Assembly (NCBI GenBank): GCA_965662725.1
Contig: CBFIIT010000003.1
Coordinates: forward strand, 1-64,000
Length of the DNA stretch: 64,000 nt
Source of the DNA: UBA8337 sp965662725
Lineage (GTDB): Bacteria > Pseudomonadota > Alphaproteobacteria > RS24
Direction of reading: 5' to 3'
Below are positions 50,919 through 59,418 of the stretch, piece by piece; position 1 is the first letter of the stretch; every line of letters starts with the position of its first letter. The position numbers and the translations under genes were made by a program. Under the pieces are notes generated by a model that was not told the origin of the DNA, did no database searches, and saw only the letters and a list, made by a program, of their open reading frames with translations.

Positions 50919-52706
50919 CTATAGGGTGAAAGCGCGGCGATCGCGCACATCATCATCATGGTCATGGCGCCAAATTGACCGCGTTACCATGCGGGCATGG
51001 GTGAATAAATCAGCCTCGTGAATAATGCCGATAAGTTTTTCATCTTCGATAACCGGCACTGCCTCGCCGACAAAATCAGCCATTTTTTGTTGCGCCGCCA
51101 AGGCCGTATCATGGGCTTTTAGAACCAACGTATTGCTTTCAATAAAATCAATCGCCGCCGCATCGCCATTTTGTTCAACCAGCGCATAGAGGCAAATCTT
51201 TCCCAGCCATTTATCACCATCGCCGATAATATGTGCCTCTGCGCAGCGCGCGCGGCCCATTTGATGCATCGCGCCGCTTACCGTTTCATCGGCCTTAAGG
51301 GTCACATAATCAAGCGCCATAAGCTGTGTCACTTTAATGGCCTGCAAAGCCAAGCTCTCGCGACCAAGCGATAAATCGACATCTTTGGCCAGCAATTGCG
51401 GCTCAAAAACCGAGCGCGCATAAAGCCTCGAACTGATGAGATTGGCGGTAACAATCGTCACCATAATCGCCGTTGTCGCGGCATAATTTTGCGACAATTC
51501 AAACGCCAATAATATTAAAGCCAATGGCGCGCCCAAAACCGAAGACGCCATTGCCGCCATGCCGGCCAGCACAAACAGACCAATATCAGGCAGATGACCG
51601 GTGAGCGGCATCAGCGCACCGTAAAATGCCGCTACCAAACCGCCCAAAGCGGCACCGGCAAACAACGCCGGGGCGACCAAACCGCCTTGAAAAAACAAGG
51701 TCACGCAAAGTCCGGCCAAGGCCAGCTTGGCAAGCAATAAAATCAATAAAACCGAAGCTGGCACATCGCCTTGTAAAATTGCCGAAATGACATCCAGGCC
51801 GGGGCCGATAATCGCCGGTGCAAATTGCGCCGCGACACCAACCGCCAAACCGGCAAGCGCCGGTCGCGCCCAAAGCGGCAAAGACCAAGCCGACACACGC
51901 GCCCGCAAACGGGCCAAAGCGCGCATCGCCGCCACGGCGACAAAGCCAATAACGACGCCCAAAAGCAACAGCAAAAATATATCCAACGGTCCGGCAAAGC
52001 GGGTCTGCAAAATCGGCAACACGACAATATGCTGGTTCAAAACCTCGCCGGAAAACACATAAGCCGTGGCTGAGGCAATGGTGACGGGAGCAAAAAACCG
52101 CAATGAGTAATGCCGCAATACCACTTCATGGGCGAATAAAATTCCTGCCAAAGGGGCAGAGAAAGCGGCAGAAATGGCGGCCGCCACGCCGGCCCCCAGC
52201 GCCATTTCGCCAAATTGCGGTGACAATCTTGTGACCCGTTTCATACTCGCGGCCAGACTTGCACCGAGCACCACCAAAGGCCCGTAAAGACCTGTCGGCG
52301 ACCCACCGCCCACCGCAATCACTGATTTCAACAGACTGACATAGCCACCGGTGCGCGAAATATGCGGGTCGGGCTTATGCGCTGCATGAATGACATCGGC
52401 CAATTCAACCGGCGGCTGCGGGGCCAACCAGCTGATAAGCCCGCCGACTGCCAGACCGGCCGCTATCGGCACAAAAAACAATAACCAATTGAAACCGTTA
52501 AAGCCGATTGCGGTGACCGGCATATCGGGCCGCCACAGGGCCAGCAAAACTTCTACCGCGCCAAAACTGGCCAGCGCCGCATAAGCCACGACAATACCCA
52601 ATACCGAGCCGATAAGCGCAATGCCAATACCGAGCCTTAAACTCAAAGACATACGCGCGGCCAATGCCGCAATCAGCCGAGAGGCAAAATCAACCAAGCT
52701 GTTCAT
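50919..52706 (-). CDS. ClC-family chloride channel/transporter homologue with CBS domains
   Basis: A 595-residue membrane protein with about 10-12 hydrophobic segments and two C-terminal CBS domains (about 455-585). The ClC core is clear: GGGSPTGLYGPLVVLGASLA at residues 133-152, FSAPLAGILFAHEVV, and the late GGLVAPALFAGAALG. Two canonical features differ. The GSGIPE motif is not recognisable near residue 100, and the Glu of GREGP is replaced by Tyr141 (GLYGP). That Glu is the external gate in known ClCs, so ion coupling may be altered. The length and CBS pair fit bacterial ClCs. Confidence 0.87.
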   Translation of the reverse strand: MNSLVDFASRLIAALAARMSLSLRLGIGIALIGSVLGIVVAYAALASFGAVEVLLALWRPDMPVTAIGFNGFNWLLFFVPIAAGLAVGGLISWLAPQPPVELADVIHAAHKPDPHISRTGGYVSLLKSVIAVGGGSPTGLYGPLVVLGASLAASMKRVTRLSPQFGEMALGAGVAAAISAAFSAPLAGILFAHEVVLRHYSLRFFAPVTIASATAYVFSGEVLNQHIVVLPILQTRFAGPLDIFLLLLLGVVIGFVAVAAMRALARLRARVSAWSLPLWARPALAGLAVGVAAQFAPAIIGPGLDVISAILQGDVPASVLLILLLAKLALAGLCVTLFFQGGLVAPALFAGAALGGLVAAFYGALMPLTGHLPDIGLFVLAGMAAMASSVLGAPLALILLAFELSQNYAATTAIMVTIVTANLISSRLYARSVFEPQLLAKDVDLSLGRESLALQAIKVTQLMALDYVTLKADETVSGAMHQMGRARCAEAHIIGDGDKWLGKICLYALVEQNGDAAAIDFIESNTLVLKAHDTALAAQQKMADFVGEAVPVIEDEKLIGIIHEADLFTHARMVTRSIWRHDHDDDVRDRRAFTL

Positions 52707-52779
52707 GCGCTGATGCTAAAGCAAATCGGCGCGAGAAAAACCACTTTTATTGTGTGTTACACGTGGTTAATGTGCCGCC

Positions 52780-53361
52780 ATGTTACGTCGCTTATATGAT
52801 TGGACTTTGGCCTTATCGGGCCATCGCCGTGCCGGATGGGCTTTGGGGGGTATCTCATTTATTGAAAGTGCGTTTTTCCCGATACCGCCGGATCTCATGC
52901 TCGTTCCCATGGTCTTGGCCAATCGCGCCAAAGCCTGGCAATTGGCTTTCATCTGCACATTGGCCTCGGCCTTGGGCGCGCTTATGGGCTATGCCATCGG
53001 CTATGTGTTTTGGGAAACCATTGGCCAACCGATTATCGGATTTTACAATGCCGATGCGGCGTTTCAGCGTTTTGTCACTTTCTATGATGCATGGGGCATA
53101 TGGATTGTGTTGGCTGCCGCCATCAGCTTTTTGCCGTTTAAAGTGGCGACCATTGCCAGCGGTGTTGCCGGTCTGGCGATTGTGCCGTTTTTTCTGACCG
53201 GGCTAATTGGCCGCGCCATTCGGTTTTTCGCCGTCGCCGCGCTGATTTATTATTTCGGTCCCCAAATGCGCCGCTTGATTGACCGCTATTTCAATATTCT
53301 ATCAATTGCTTTCATTGCTCTTTTAGTGCTCGGCTTTTATCTCATCGGAGCCGCCGGATGA
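52780..53361 (+). CDS. YqaA/DedA-family membrane protein
   Basis: A 193-residue membrane protein with about five hydrophobic segments and the family sequence GGISFIESAFFPIPPDLML. A second motif, AISFLPFKVATIASGVAGL, is typical of the SNARE-associated/DedA superfamily. DedA-type proteins are linked to lipid flipping and envelope homeostasis, but this subgroup is not characterised. It overlaps dsbB by 4 bases (ATGA), suggesting coupled expression, and it precedes coq7. Confidence 0.84.
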   Translation: MLRRLYDWTLALSGHRRAGWALGGISFIESAFFPIPPDLMLVPMVLANRAKAWQLAFICTLASALGALMGYAIGYVFWETIGQPIIGFYNADAAFQRFVTFYDAWGIWIVLAAAISFLPFKVATIASGVAGLAIVPFFLTGLIGRAIRFFAVAALIYYFGPQMRRLIDRYFNILSIAFIALLVLGFYLIGAAG

Positions 53362-53879
53362 GTAAGCTGTCCGCCATGTCCCCGCTTGCTACACTCCCCA
53401 CACTTGCCAAAAGGCTTGTCCTTATATGGGGGCTGGCAGTGGCCATTATCAGCCTTGCTTTGGCCTCAGAATATTGGGGCGGGCTATTGCCATGCGCGCT
53501 GTGTTTAAAACAAAGATGGACGTATTATCTGACCGTGCCGCTCTTAATGATTGCCTATTTTTACGCCCCTTATGCGCATGCCGCGACGCTTGGCTTGCTG
53601 CGCACAATCGGCGTCATATTTATAGCCGGTGCCGGTTTGGGCTTTTATCATGCCGGTATTGAATACGGCTTTTGGGCCGGACCGCCAAGCTGCGGCGGCG
53701 GTGGCGCACAAGCACAAGACACGAAAGCGCTTTTTGAGGCTTTGCAATCGGGCAAAATGGTGCGCTGTGATGCCCCAGCCTTCACCCTATTCGGCATTTC
53801 ATTGGCAGGTTATAATATGATTGCCTGTTTGGTTTTGGCCGCATTGGCATTTTATCCGGTTCGGCAAAACGCCTCATAA
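53358..53879 (+). CDS. dsbB: disulfide bond formation protein DsbB
   Basis: Inner-membrane quinone reductase that re-oxidises DsbA. The 173-residue protein has four hydrophobic segments. The first Cys pair is in LPCALCLKQRW, and the second consists of a Cys in PPSCGGG and a Cys in VRCDAPAF. It uses ubiquinone, whose synthesis gene coq7 follows 28 bases on, and overlaps the DedA-like gene. DsbA itself is not in the window; the TlpA-like protein at 62-63 kb is another thiol-disulfide factor. Confidence 0.9.
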   Translation: MSKLSAMSPLATLPTLAKRLVLIWGLAVAIISLALASEYWGGLLPCALCLKQRWTYYLTVPLLMIAYFYAPYAHAATLGLLRTIGVIFIAGAGLGFYHAGIEYGFWAGPPSCGGGGAQAQDTKALFEALQSGKMVRCDAPAFTLFGISLAGYNMIACLVLAALAFYPVRQNAS

Positions 53880-53907
53880 ATGAGTGATGAATGATGAGTG
53901 AAAAGCG

Positions 53908-54441
53908 ATGAGCGAAAGATTGGCAGAAATGATACGTGTCGACCATGCCGGTGAGCATGGCGCAGTGCGTATTTATGACGGGCAAAAAGCGGTCTTTGAC
54001 AAGATTAAAGGCAAGGAAGAAACCGCCGCCATGGTCGCGCATATGGCTGAGCAAGAACAAGAACATTTGGATTATTTTGACGCGCTGATTACCGAGCGGG
54101 ATATTCGCCCAACCGCGCTTGGCCCGTTTTGGGATATAGCCGGTTTTACCTTAGGCGCGGTCACTGCGCTGATGGGTGAAAAAGCTGCCATGGCCTGCAC
54201 GGCGGCAGTGGAAACAGAAATTGACGCGCATTATGGCGAACAATTGGACGCGCTGGCCGATAGCGATGACCCGCGCGATAAAGCCTTGGCAAAAAAAATT
54301 GAAAAATTTCGCGCTGATGAAGCGGAACATAAACATACGGCAATTGAAAATGGCGCCGAAGAGACACCGGGTTATGAAATGATGAGCCGGCTTATTCGCT
54401 TTGGCTGCCGTGTTGCCATTCGTGCGTCAGAAAAAATCTAA
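53908..54441 (+). CDS. coq7: demethoxyubiquinone hydroxylase Coq7
   Basis: A di-iron hydroxylase that adds the last hydroxyl in ubiquinone synthesis. Of 177 residues, the metal ligands are in RVDHAGEHGAVRIY (Glu16), EQEQEHLDYF (48-57), the ETEIDAHY segment and DEAEHKHTAI. The short protein covers the di-iron core alone, as in bacterial Coq7/UbiF-independent routes. It is in the dedA-dsbB-coq7 cluster and converges with the HNH gene with 3 bases between stops. Confidence 0.94.
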   Translation: MSERLAEMIRVDHAGEHGAVRIYDGQKAVFDKIKGKEETAAMVAHMAEQEQEHLDYFDALITERDIRPTALGPFWDIAGFTLGAVTALMGEKAAMACTAAVETEIDAHYGEQLDALADSDDPRDKALAKKIEKFRADEAEHKHTAIENGAEETPGYEMMSRLIRFGCRVAIRASEKI

Positions 54442-54444
54442 AGC

Positions 54445-55047
54445 CTACGGCTCCAATTCCGTATCCCAATAGAGATAATCTTGCCAACTTTCATGGCAGT
54501 AATTGGGCGGGAATTTACGCCCGTTTTCATGCAATTCATAAACCGTCGGCTGGTGCGGTGTTTGGCGTGGCAGCATATTTGCCTGTTTTGGCATGCGGCC
54601 ACCTTTTCTGAGATTGCACGGGCTGCATGCGGCAACGACATTTTCCCAAGTGGTGCGACCACCGGCGCGGCGCGGTATCACATGATCAAATGTCAAATCA
54701 CCGGGCGTGCCGCAATATTGACAGCTAAACCCATCGCGCAAAAATACGTTAAAGCGGGTAAAGGCCGGATGGCGTGGCGGTTTCACATAGGTTTTGAGCG
54801 ATACGACGCTGGGCAAAACAAACTCGGTTGAGGGGGAATGCACCACCGTGTCGTAATGCGACACTATATTGACGCGGTCCAACACCACCGCCTTCAGCGT
54901 ATCTTGCCAAGACCAAAGCGATAAAGGGTAATAGCTGAGCGGACGGAAATCGGCATTTAAAACCAGCGCCGGACACGAAGCCGGATTCTTAAAATCAGGC
55001 GGCGCGGCTTTAACAAACTCAATCGCGTCTGAACCGGTTTTCTGCAT
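54445..55047 (-). CDS. HNH endonuclease domain protein
   Basis: A 200-residue protein. The C-terminal half has the HNH core: zinc CQYCG, FDHVIPRRAGGRTTWENVV and CSPCNLRKGG. The N-terminal part (ALVLNADFRPLSYYPLSLWSW) is typical of a housekeeping subgroup widespread in alphaproteobacteria. The role is not known; DNA repair or modification is possible. ATG 55047 has GGAG upstream. It is not inside an intron or intein, so it is not a homing enzyme. Confidence 0.85.
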   Translation of the reverse strand: MQKTGSDAIEFVKAAPPDFKNPASCPALVLNADFRPLSYYPLSLWSWQDTLKAVVLDRVNIVSHYDTVVHSPSTEFVLPSVVSLKTYVKPPRHPAFTRFNVFLRDGFSCQYCGTPGDLTFDHVIPRRAGGRTTWENVVAACSPCNLRKGGRMPKQANMLPRQTPHQPTVYELHENGRKFPPNYCHESWQDYLYWDTELEP

Positions 55048-55186
55048 TATGTAATCTCCGATATAACCTCTTCGAATTACGCGGACAGAACGAATCGACC
55101 TATCCCATATTTATTATGCCTAATTAGAGCCGATGACGGAAATGTGACACGTGCGCACCACTGATGCAAGCAAGGCGGCTTTTTGA

Positions 55187-55837
55187 TTAACCCCGTTTTT
55201 TCAAGTTTCTCGCTTTCGCCAATTGGCCATTATAATAGCTCCATAAAAGCCGTGCCGCCGCGCCCCGATGCGGTCTCCAACGCTCGGCAAAAGCTGTCAG
55301 CTTTTGTGCATCAGGGCGGATTTTTTTCCGATACAGCATTTTTACCGCTTCTTGCAGCGCCAAATCACCGCTCGGAAACATATCGGCGCGGCGCAAAGAA
55401 AACAGCAAATAGCATTGCGCCGTCCATGGCCCGATACCTTTAAGCGCCGTTAATGTCCGATAGACCGTATCACTATCGGCCTTCCGCAAAGCGGCAAAAT
55501 CCAATTGGTCATTTACAGCCGCCTCAGCAACACCGCGCAAATAAGTGCGCTTGGGCCGCGAAATGCCGCATGCGGCAACCGCATCTTCATCAAGCGACAA
55601 ATAAGCCAGCGGCGTCACCTCACCGATTTGCGTTTCAAAACGCGCTTGAATGGCCGCCGCCGCCGCAGTGGAGACTTGTTGACTTATCAGCAAGCGCGCC
55701 AGCCCGGCAAAGCCATCAGGCATGCGTCGCAAATCCGGTGTGCCATATTCAGCAAACGCGACTGCCAGCTTATTGTCTTTTTGTGTCAAAATATGCAGCG
55801 CGGCGGTCAGCTGTTTTTGGGATTGATATATTTCCAT
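55187..55837 (-). CDS. DNA-3-methyladenine glycosylase (HhH-GPD, AlkA-like)
   Basis: A 216-residue HhH-GPD glycosylase that removes alkylated purines. The hairpin and catalytic Asp are in LTALKGIGPWTAQCYLLF and PSGDLALQEAV. It lacks the N-terminal domain of E. coli AlkA, and is of the short type common in alphaproteobacteria. No iron-sulfur cluster loop is present, in contrast to Nth/MutY. The stop lies in T-rich DNA (55187 region), upstream of the HNH promoter gap of 139 bases, where I see no clear promoter boxes. Confidence 0.87.
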   Translation of the reverse strand: MEIYQSQKQLTAALHILTQKDNKLAVAFAEYGTPDLRRMPDGFAGLARLLISQQVSTAAAAAIQARFETQIGEVTPLAYLSLDEDAVAACGISRPKRTYLRGVAEAAVNDQLDFAALRKADSDTVYRTLTALKGIGPWTAQCYLLFSLRRADMFPSGDLALQEAVKMLYRKKIRPDAQKLTAFAERWRPHRGAAARLLWSYYNGQLAKARNLKKRG

Positions 55838-55897
55838 CGGCGTTGATTATGGCGCAGGATGATTATGAAAGAAAGCAATGAAAGCCGGTCAGGATAA

Positions 55898-56791
55898 ATG
55901 AACGTGGGACAAGATTTTATCACCCGCTTTGCCCCCAGCCCAAATGGTTGGCTGCATTTGGGCCATGCTTATTCGGCCCTTATGGGCGCGCATGCGGCAC
56001 AAAAAGCGGGCGGCAGATTTATTTTGCGGCTGGAAGATATCGATGTCGGGCGTGCAAGACCGCATTTCATTGACGCGATTTATCAAGACCTTGAATGGTT
56101 GGGGCTAAACTGGCCGCAACCGGTCATGGTGCAATCGACACGGTTTGATATTTATGAGGCGGCGCTGGCGCAATTGCGGGCTGAAGAGTTGGTTTATCCG
56201 TGCTGGGCAACACGCGGGGAAATTCGCGCCGCAATAGAAGATAACCCTGCTTGGCCGCGCGACCCTGATGGGGCACCGCTATATCCGGGCCTGTATCGCG
56301 ACCTGCCCGAGGCGAAGCGCAAAAAGCTGATGTGGGAAGGCACACCTTATTGCTGGCGATTGGATATGGAAAAGGCACTGGCCCGCATCAGTGAAAAAAA
56401 TAATGCGCCGCTCAGCTATACTGAATTGGGCAGCGGTAAAGCGCAAATCGTGACACCCGATATACGCGCTTTCGGTGACGTGGTGCTGGCCAGAAAAGAT
56501 GTGCCGACCAGCTATCATTTGGCAGTGGTGATTGATGATGCGGCACAAAATATAAGCCAAGTTACCCGCGGAGAAGATTTACAAGCGGCAACCGCCGTTC
56601 ATGTGCTGCTGCAAAAACTGCTCGATTTGCCACAGCCTGATTATTTTCATCATCAATTGCTGCGCGACACAAGCGGCCGTCGCCTGTCAAAACAAGCCGG
56701 TGATAGCGGCTTTCGTGAGTTGCGCCAGCAAGGAATAAGCGTCGATGAGGTGATAGCGCTTTTGCCGCCACCTATCGGCAATGGTGACTAA
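55898..56791 (+). CDS. gluQRS: glutamyl-Q tRNA(Asp) synthetase
   Basis: Charges glutamate onto the queuosine of tRNA-Asp. The 297 residues are a truncated GluRS-like catalytic core: HLGH (20-23), RFILRLEDIDVGRARP, and the KMSKS-like RLSKQAGD. The anticodon-binding domain is absent, as expected. The zinc-binding segment is modified: only Cys102 remains, and positions equivalent to the second and third Cys are Ala104 and Tyr133. ATG 55898 has AGGAT upstream. It is divergent from the glycosylase gene with about 60 bases between. Confidence 0.9.
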   Translation: MNVGQDFITRFAPSPNGWLHLGHAYSALMGAHAAQKAGGRFILRLEDIDVGRARPHFIDAIYQDLEWLGLNWPQPVMVQSTRFDIYEAALAQLRAEELVYPCWATRGEIRAAIEDNPAWPRDPDGAPLYPGLYRDLPEAKRKKLMWEGTPYCWRLDMEKALARISEKNNAPLSYTELGSGKAQIVTPDIRAFGDVVLARKDVPTSYHLAVVIDDAAQNISQVTRGEDLQAATAVHVLLQKLLDLPQPDYFHHQLLRDTSGRRLSKQAGDSGFRELRQQGISVDEVIALLPPPIGNGD

Positions 56792-56875
56792 AGCCAACCG
56801 ATGCGGCGCTATTGCACAGGCTGAGATAAGGCCAGCTTGCTTGCCAAGCGGGTAAAAAACGATATTCTCAGGCGC

Positions 56876-58501
56876 ATGAGTGCTGCTGAAGATATAACGC
56901 TAGGCGAAACCGAAACCCTATTGGGTCATTTGGCCGACTTGCCGCCTATACTGGGAAATTTGCGGGCCGCTTTGGCGACGCCAATGCCCGATGACGCTGA
57001 CCAATTTTGCGCGCATGGCCGCGCTTGGGCCGCTACTTATGTCGAAACATTGGAGCAAATGGTCAATTATAGCGCGACCATGCAGGCGCAAGGCCGCTTC
57101 GGCCCGATGGAACAAAACCTGACACTGATTATTGTCGGCGAATATCTCAATCATTTGCATAACGGCCTGCCAATGAGCCAAGGCGAGACTGTGCGGCCGA
57201 TGGATATCGGATTTCGGAGCTTGCCGGGTTTCGACCATCCGGCTGTATCGGCGCTGATGCGCAATGGCAATAATGCAGCGCGGCGGCGCGAAGTTGCGCA
57301 TTTAATGGCCGAAACCGGCGTCACTGAAGCCGATGCCGGATTGGATGAAACGCATATTATGATCCGCGACCAGTTTCGTCGTTTTGCCGATGAAAAAGTC
57401 GTGCCATATGCGCATGGCTGGCATTTAAATGATGAATTGATACCGCTGGACTTGATCAATGAACTGGCCGCACTTGGTGTTTTCGGCCTGACCATTCCGG
57501 AAGAATTTGGCGGCATGGGCATGGGCAAACAAGCCATGTGCGTGGTGTCGGAAGAACTGTCACGCGGCTATATCGGCGTCGGCTCTTTAGGGACGCGGAC
57601 GGATATTGCCGGCGAGTTGATTTTGCAAAACGGCACGACAGAGCAAAAGCAAAAATATCTGCCGATAATCGCCGATGGCTCGCTTTTGCCGACGGCGGTA
57701 TTTACCGAGCCGAATACCGGTTCCGATTTGGCCAGCCTGTCGACACGGGCCGAAAAAACCGAAACCGGATATCGCATTATCGGTGCCAAAACCTGGATCA
57801 CCCATGGCGCGCGCGCCGATATAATGACTTTGCTGGCGCGCACAGACCCTGAAAATAAAGGCCATGGCGGCTTGACCATGTTCTTGGCTGAAAAGCCGCG
57901 CGGCACGGATGACGAACCGTTTCCGGTCGATGGCATGCAAGGCGGTGAGATTGGCGTGCTCGGTTATCGTGGCATGAAAGAATATGATATCGGTTTTGAC
58001 GGTTTTGCCGTGCCCGATGAGGCGGTGTTGGGTGGCGAGACCGGAAAAGGCTTTAAACAATTAATGCAAACATTTGAAAGCGCCCGCATTCAAACCGCCG
58101 CGCGCGCCATTGGTGTGGCGCAAAATGCTTTGGAATTGGGCTTTGCTTATGCGGCGGATAGAAAGCAATTCGGCAAGTCGATTTATCAATTTGAGCGGGT
58201 GGCCGGCAAGCTGGTTATGATGGCCGCCGAAATTTTAGCGGCGCGACAATTGGCATATTTTGCTGCGCGCACCAAAGACGCTGATAAACGCTGCGATTTG
58301 GAAGCCGGCATGGCCAAATTATTGGCCGCGCGGGTCGCTTGGGCGGCGGCAGATAATGCGCTGCAAGTGCATGGCGGCAACGGCTTTGCGATGGAATATC
58401 CGGTCAGTCGGGTGCTGTGCGATGCGCGTATTTTGAATATTTTTGAGGGCGCGGCTGAGATTCAAGCCGATATTATTGCCCGCCGTCTGGCGCAAAACTG
58501 A
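56876..58501 (+). CDS. large acyl-CoA dehydrogenase, candidate methylsuccinyl-CoA dehydrogenase
   Basis: A 541-residue flavoprotein. An extra N-terminal helical region of ~150 residues precedes the normal fold (IPEEFGGMGMGKQAMCVVSE, FTEPNTGSDLASLSTRAEK, KTWITHGARAD, ALQVHGGNGFAMEYPVSRV). The length and N-terminal extension recall methylsuccinyl-CoA dehydrogenase (Mcd) of the ethylmalonyl-CoA pathway; I give no symbol because other large ACADs exist. It is followed by HIG1, adenosyltransferase, etfBA and hbd, which fits an ETF-linked role. I chose ATG 56876 over 56837, because a CAGG lies just upstream and the extra leader is not family-like. Confidence 0.82.
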   Translation: MSAAEDITLGETETLLGHLADLPPILGNLRAALATPMPDDADQFCAHGRAWAATYVETLEQMVNYSATMQAQGRFGPMEQNLTLIIVGEYLNHLHNGLPMSQGETVRPMDIGFRSLPGFDHPAVSALMRNGNNAARRREVAHLMAETGVTEADAGLDETHIMIRDQFRRFADEKVVPYAHGWHLNDELIPLDLINELAALGVFGLTIPEEFGGMGMGKQAMCVVSEELSRGYIGVGSLGTRTDIAGELILQNGTTEQKQKYLPIIADGSLLPTAVFTEPNTGSDLASLSTRAEKTETGYRIIGAKTWITHGARADIMTLLARTDPENKGHGGLTMFLAEKPRGTDDEPFPVDGMQGGEIGVLGYRGMKEYDIGFDGFAVPDEAVLGGETGKGFKQLMQTFESARIQTAARAIGVAQNALELGFAYAADRKQFGKSIYQFERVAGKLVMMAAEILAARQLAYFAARTKDADKRCDLEAGMAKLLAARVAWAAADNALQVHGGNGFAMEYPVSRVLCDARILNIFEGAAEIQADIIARRLAQN

Positions 58502-58537
58502 CATATGACGGCTAACGAAATTTAGGCAGGAGACCCC

Positions 58538-58726
58538 ATGCCCTTTGTGAATTATCTCATTCCGGTCGGATTGGCCGCTGTCGCCATAGTGTTACTGGCC
58601 GGACTGGCCAATATGCTGCGCGGCGGCGAAGCCTCTTTATCACAAAAACTGATGCGCTGGCGCGTCGGCCTGCAATTTGCCACGGTCGTTTTGGTGATGC
58701 TGGGCTTTTATTTATCGGGCCGCTAA
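58538..58726 (+). CDS. HIG1 domain-containing small membrane protein
   Basis: A 62-residue protein with two predicted membrane helices (about 8-27 and 43-60) around a short loop with RGGEASLSQKLMRWRV. The pattern is that of HIG1-domain proteins, which in mitochondria bind cytochrome oxidase and respiratory supercomplexes. A GGAG lies upstream. Its stop (TAA) is directly followed by the ATG of the adenosyltransferase, so they are coupled. The partner in this organism is not visible. Confidence 0.82.
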   Translation: MPFVNYLIPVGLAAVAIVLLAGLANMLRGGEASLSQKLMRWRVGLQFATVVLVMLGFYLSGR

Positions 58727-59293
58727 ATGGTAAAGCTGACCAAAATATACACACGCAGCGGCGATGACGGCTCCACCGCCTTGGCCGATGGCACGAGACG
58801 CGCCAAGCATGATGCGCGCGTAGCCGCTTATGGCGCAGTCGACGAAGCCAATGCTGCTTTGGGCATGGCGCGCTTGCACACTAACAAGCTGCAAGAGCTG
58901 GATGATATTTTGGCACGTCTGCAAAATGATTTGTTTGATTTGGGGGCTGATTTGGCGACCCCTGAGACGGATGCGTTTGAGGCTTTGCGCATCAGCGCGG
59001 GGCAGGTGAAACGGCTGGAAAGCGAAATCGACCGGCTAAATGAAGCGCTGGCCCCCTTGGACAGCTTTATTTTGCCCGGCGGCAGTGCCGCGGCGGCAAA
59101 TTTACATTTGGCCCGCACAATCATCCGCCGCGCCGAGCGCGATGTCAGCGCGGCGATAGAGGCCGGTGAGGTTTTTTCTGAACCGGCACGGCAATTTATC
59201 AATCGCGTCAGTGACTTATTATTTGTCGCTGCCCGGATTGCCAATAATGGTGGTGCAAGCGATGTAAAATGGGTGCCCGGCGCCAATAGATAA
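58727..59293 (+). CDS. cob(I)alamin adenosyltransferase, PduO type
   Basis: Makes adenosylcobalamin from ATP and Co(I) corrinoid. The 188-residue PduO-type protein starts KIYTRSGDDGSTALADG, with the ATP site. Further motifs are VAAYGAVDEANAALGMAR and RRAERDV followed by FINRVSDLLFVAARIANN. Adenosylcobalamin serves methylmalonyl-CoA mutase or ethylmalonyl-CoA mutase, neither in the window. ATG 58727 directly follows the HIG1 stop. It connects to cobST, though these are 27 kb away. Confidence 0.92.
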   Translation: MVKLTKIYTRSGDDGSTALADGTRRAKHDARVAAYGAVDEANAALGMARLHTNKLQELDDILARLQNDLFDLGADLATPETDAFEALRISAGQVKRLESEIDRLNEALAPLDSFILPGGSAAAANLHLARTIIRRAERDVSAAIEAGEVFSEPARQFINRVSDLLFVAARIANNGGASDVKWVPGANR

Positions 59294-59339
59294 GCCCGAG
59301 ACAGGCGCATTTTGACGCAGGCGCAGGCGCCCTCCTCAA

Positions 59340-59368
59340 TTGACTTATTTATGCCGAATGCGTAAGAA
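59340..59368 (+). promoter_or_regulatory. candidate promoter of etfBA
   Basis: TTGACT (59340-59345), a 17-base spacer and TAAGAA (59363-59368), 51 bases before the etfB start. It lies in the 125-base gap that separates the adenosyltransferase gene from etfB. The -10 is only a partial match. Confidence 0.5.
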
Positions 59369-59418
59369 AAGCGTCAGATTTGCAGCCGCCTTTGGGCTGT
59401 GAGAAATTTGGAGATTGA

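Noticed and set aside
54445..55047. HNH protein as homing endonuclease or restriction enzyme
   Set aside because: It is not inserted in another gene, has no methyltransferase partner and matches a widespread core-type HNH subgroup.
59330..59336. GC-rich palindrome before etfB as terminator
   Set aside because: Loop of two bases only and no T run.
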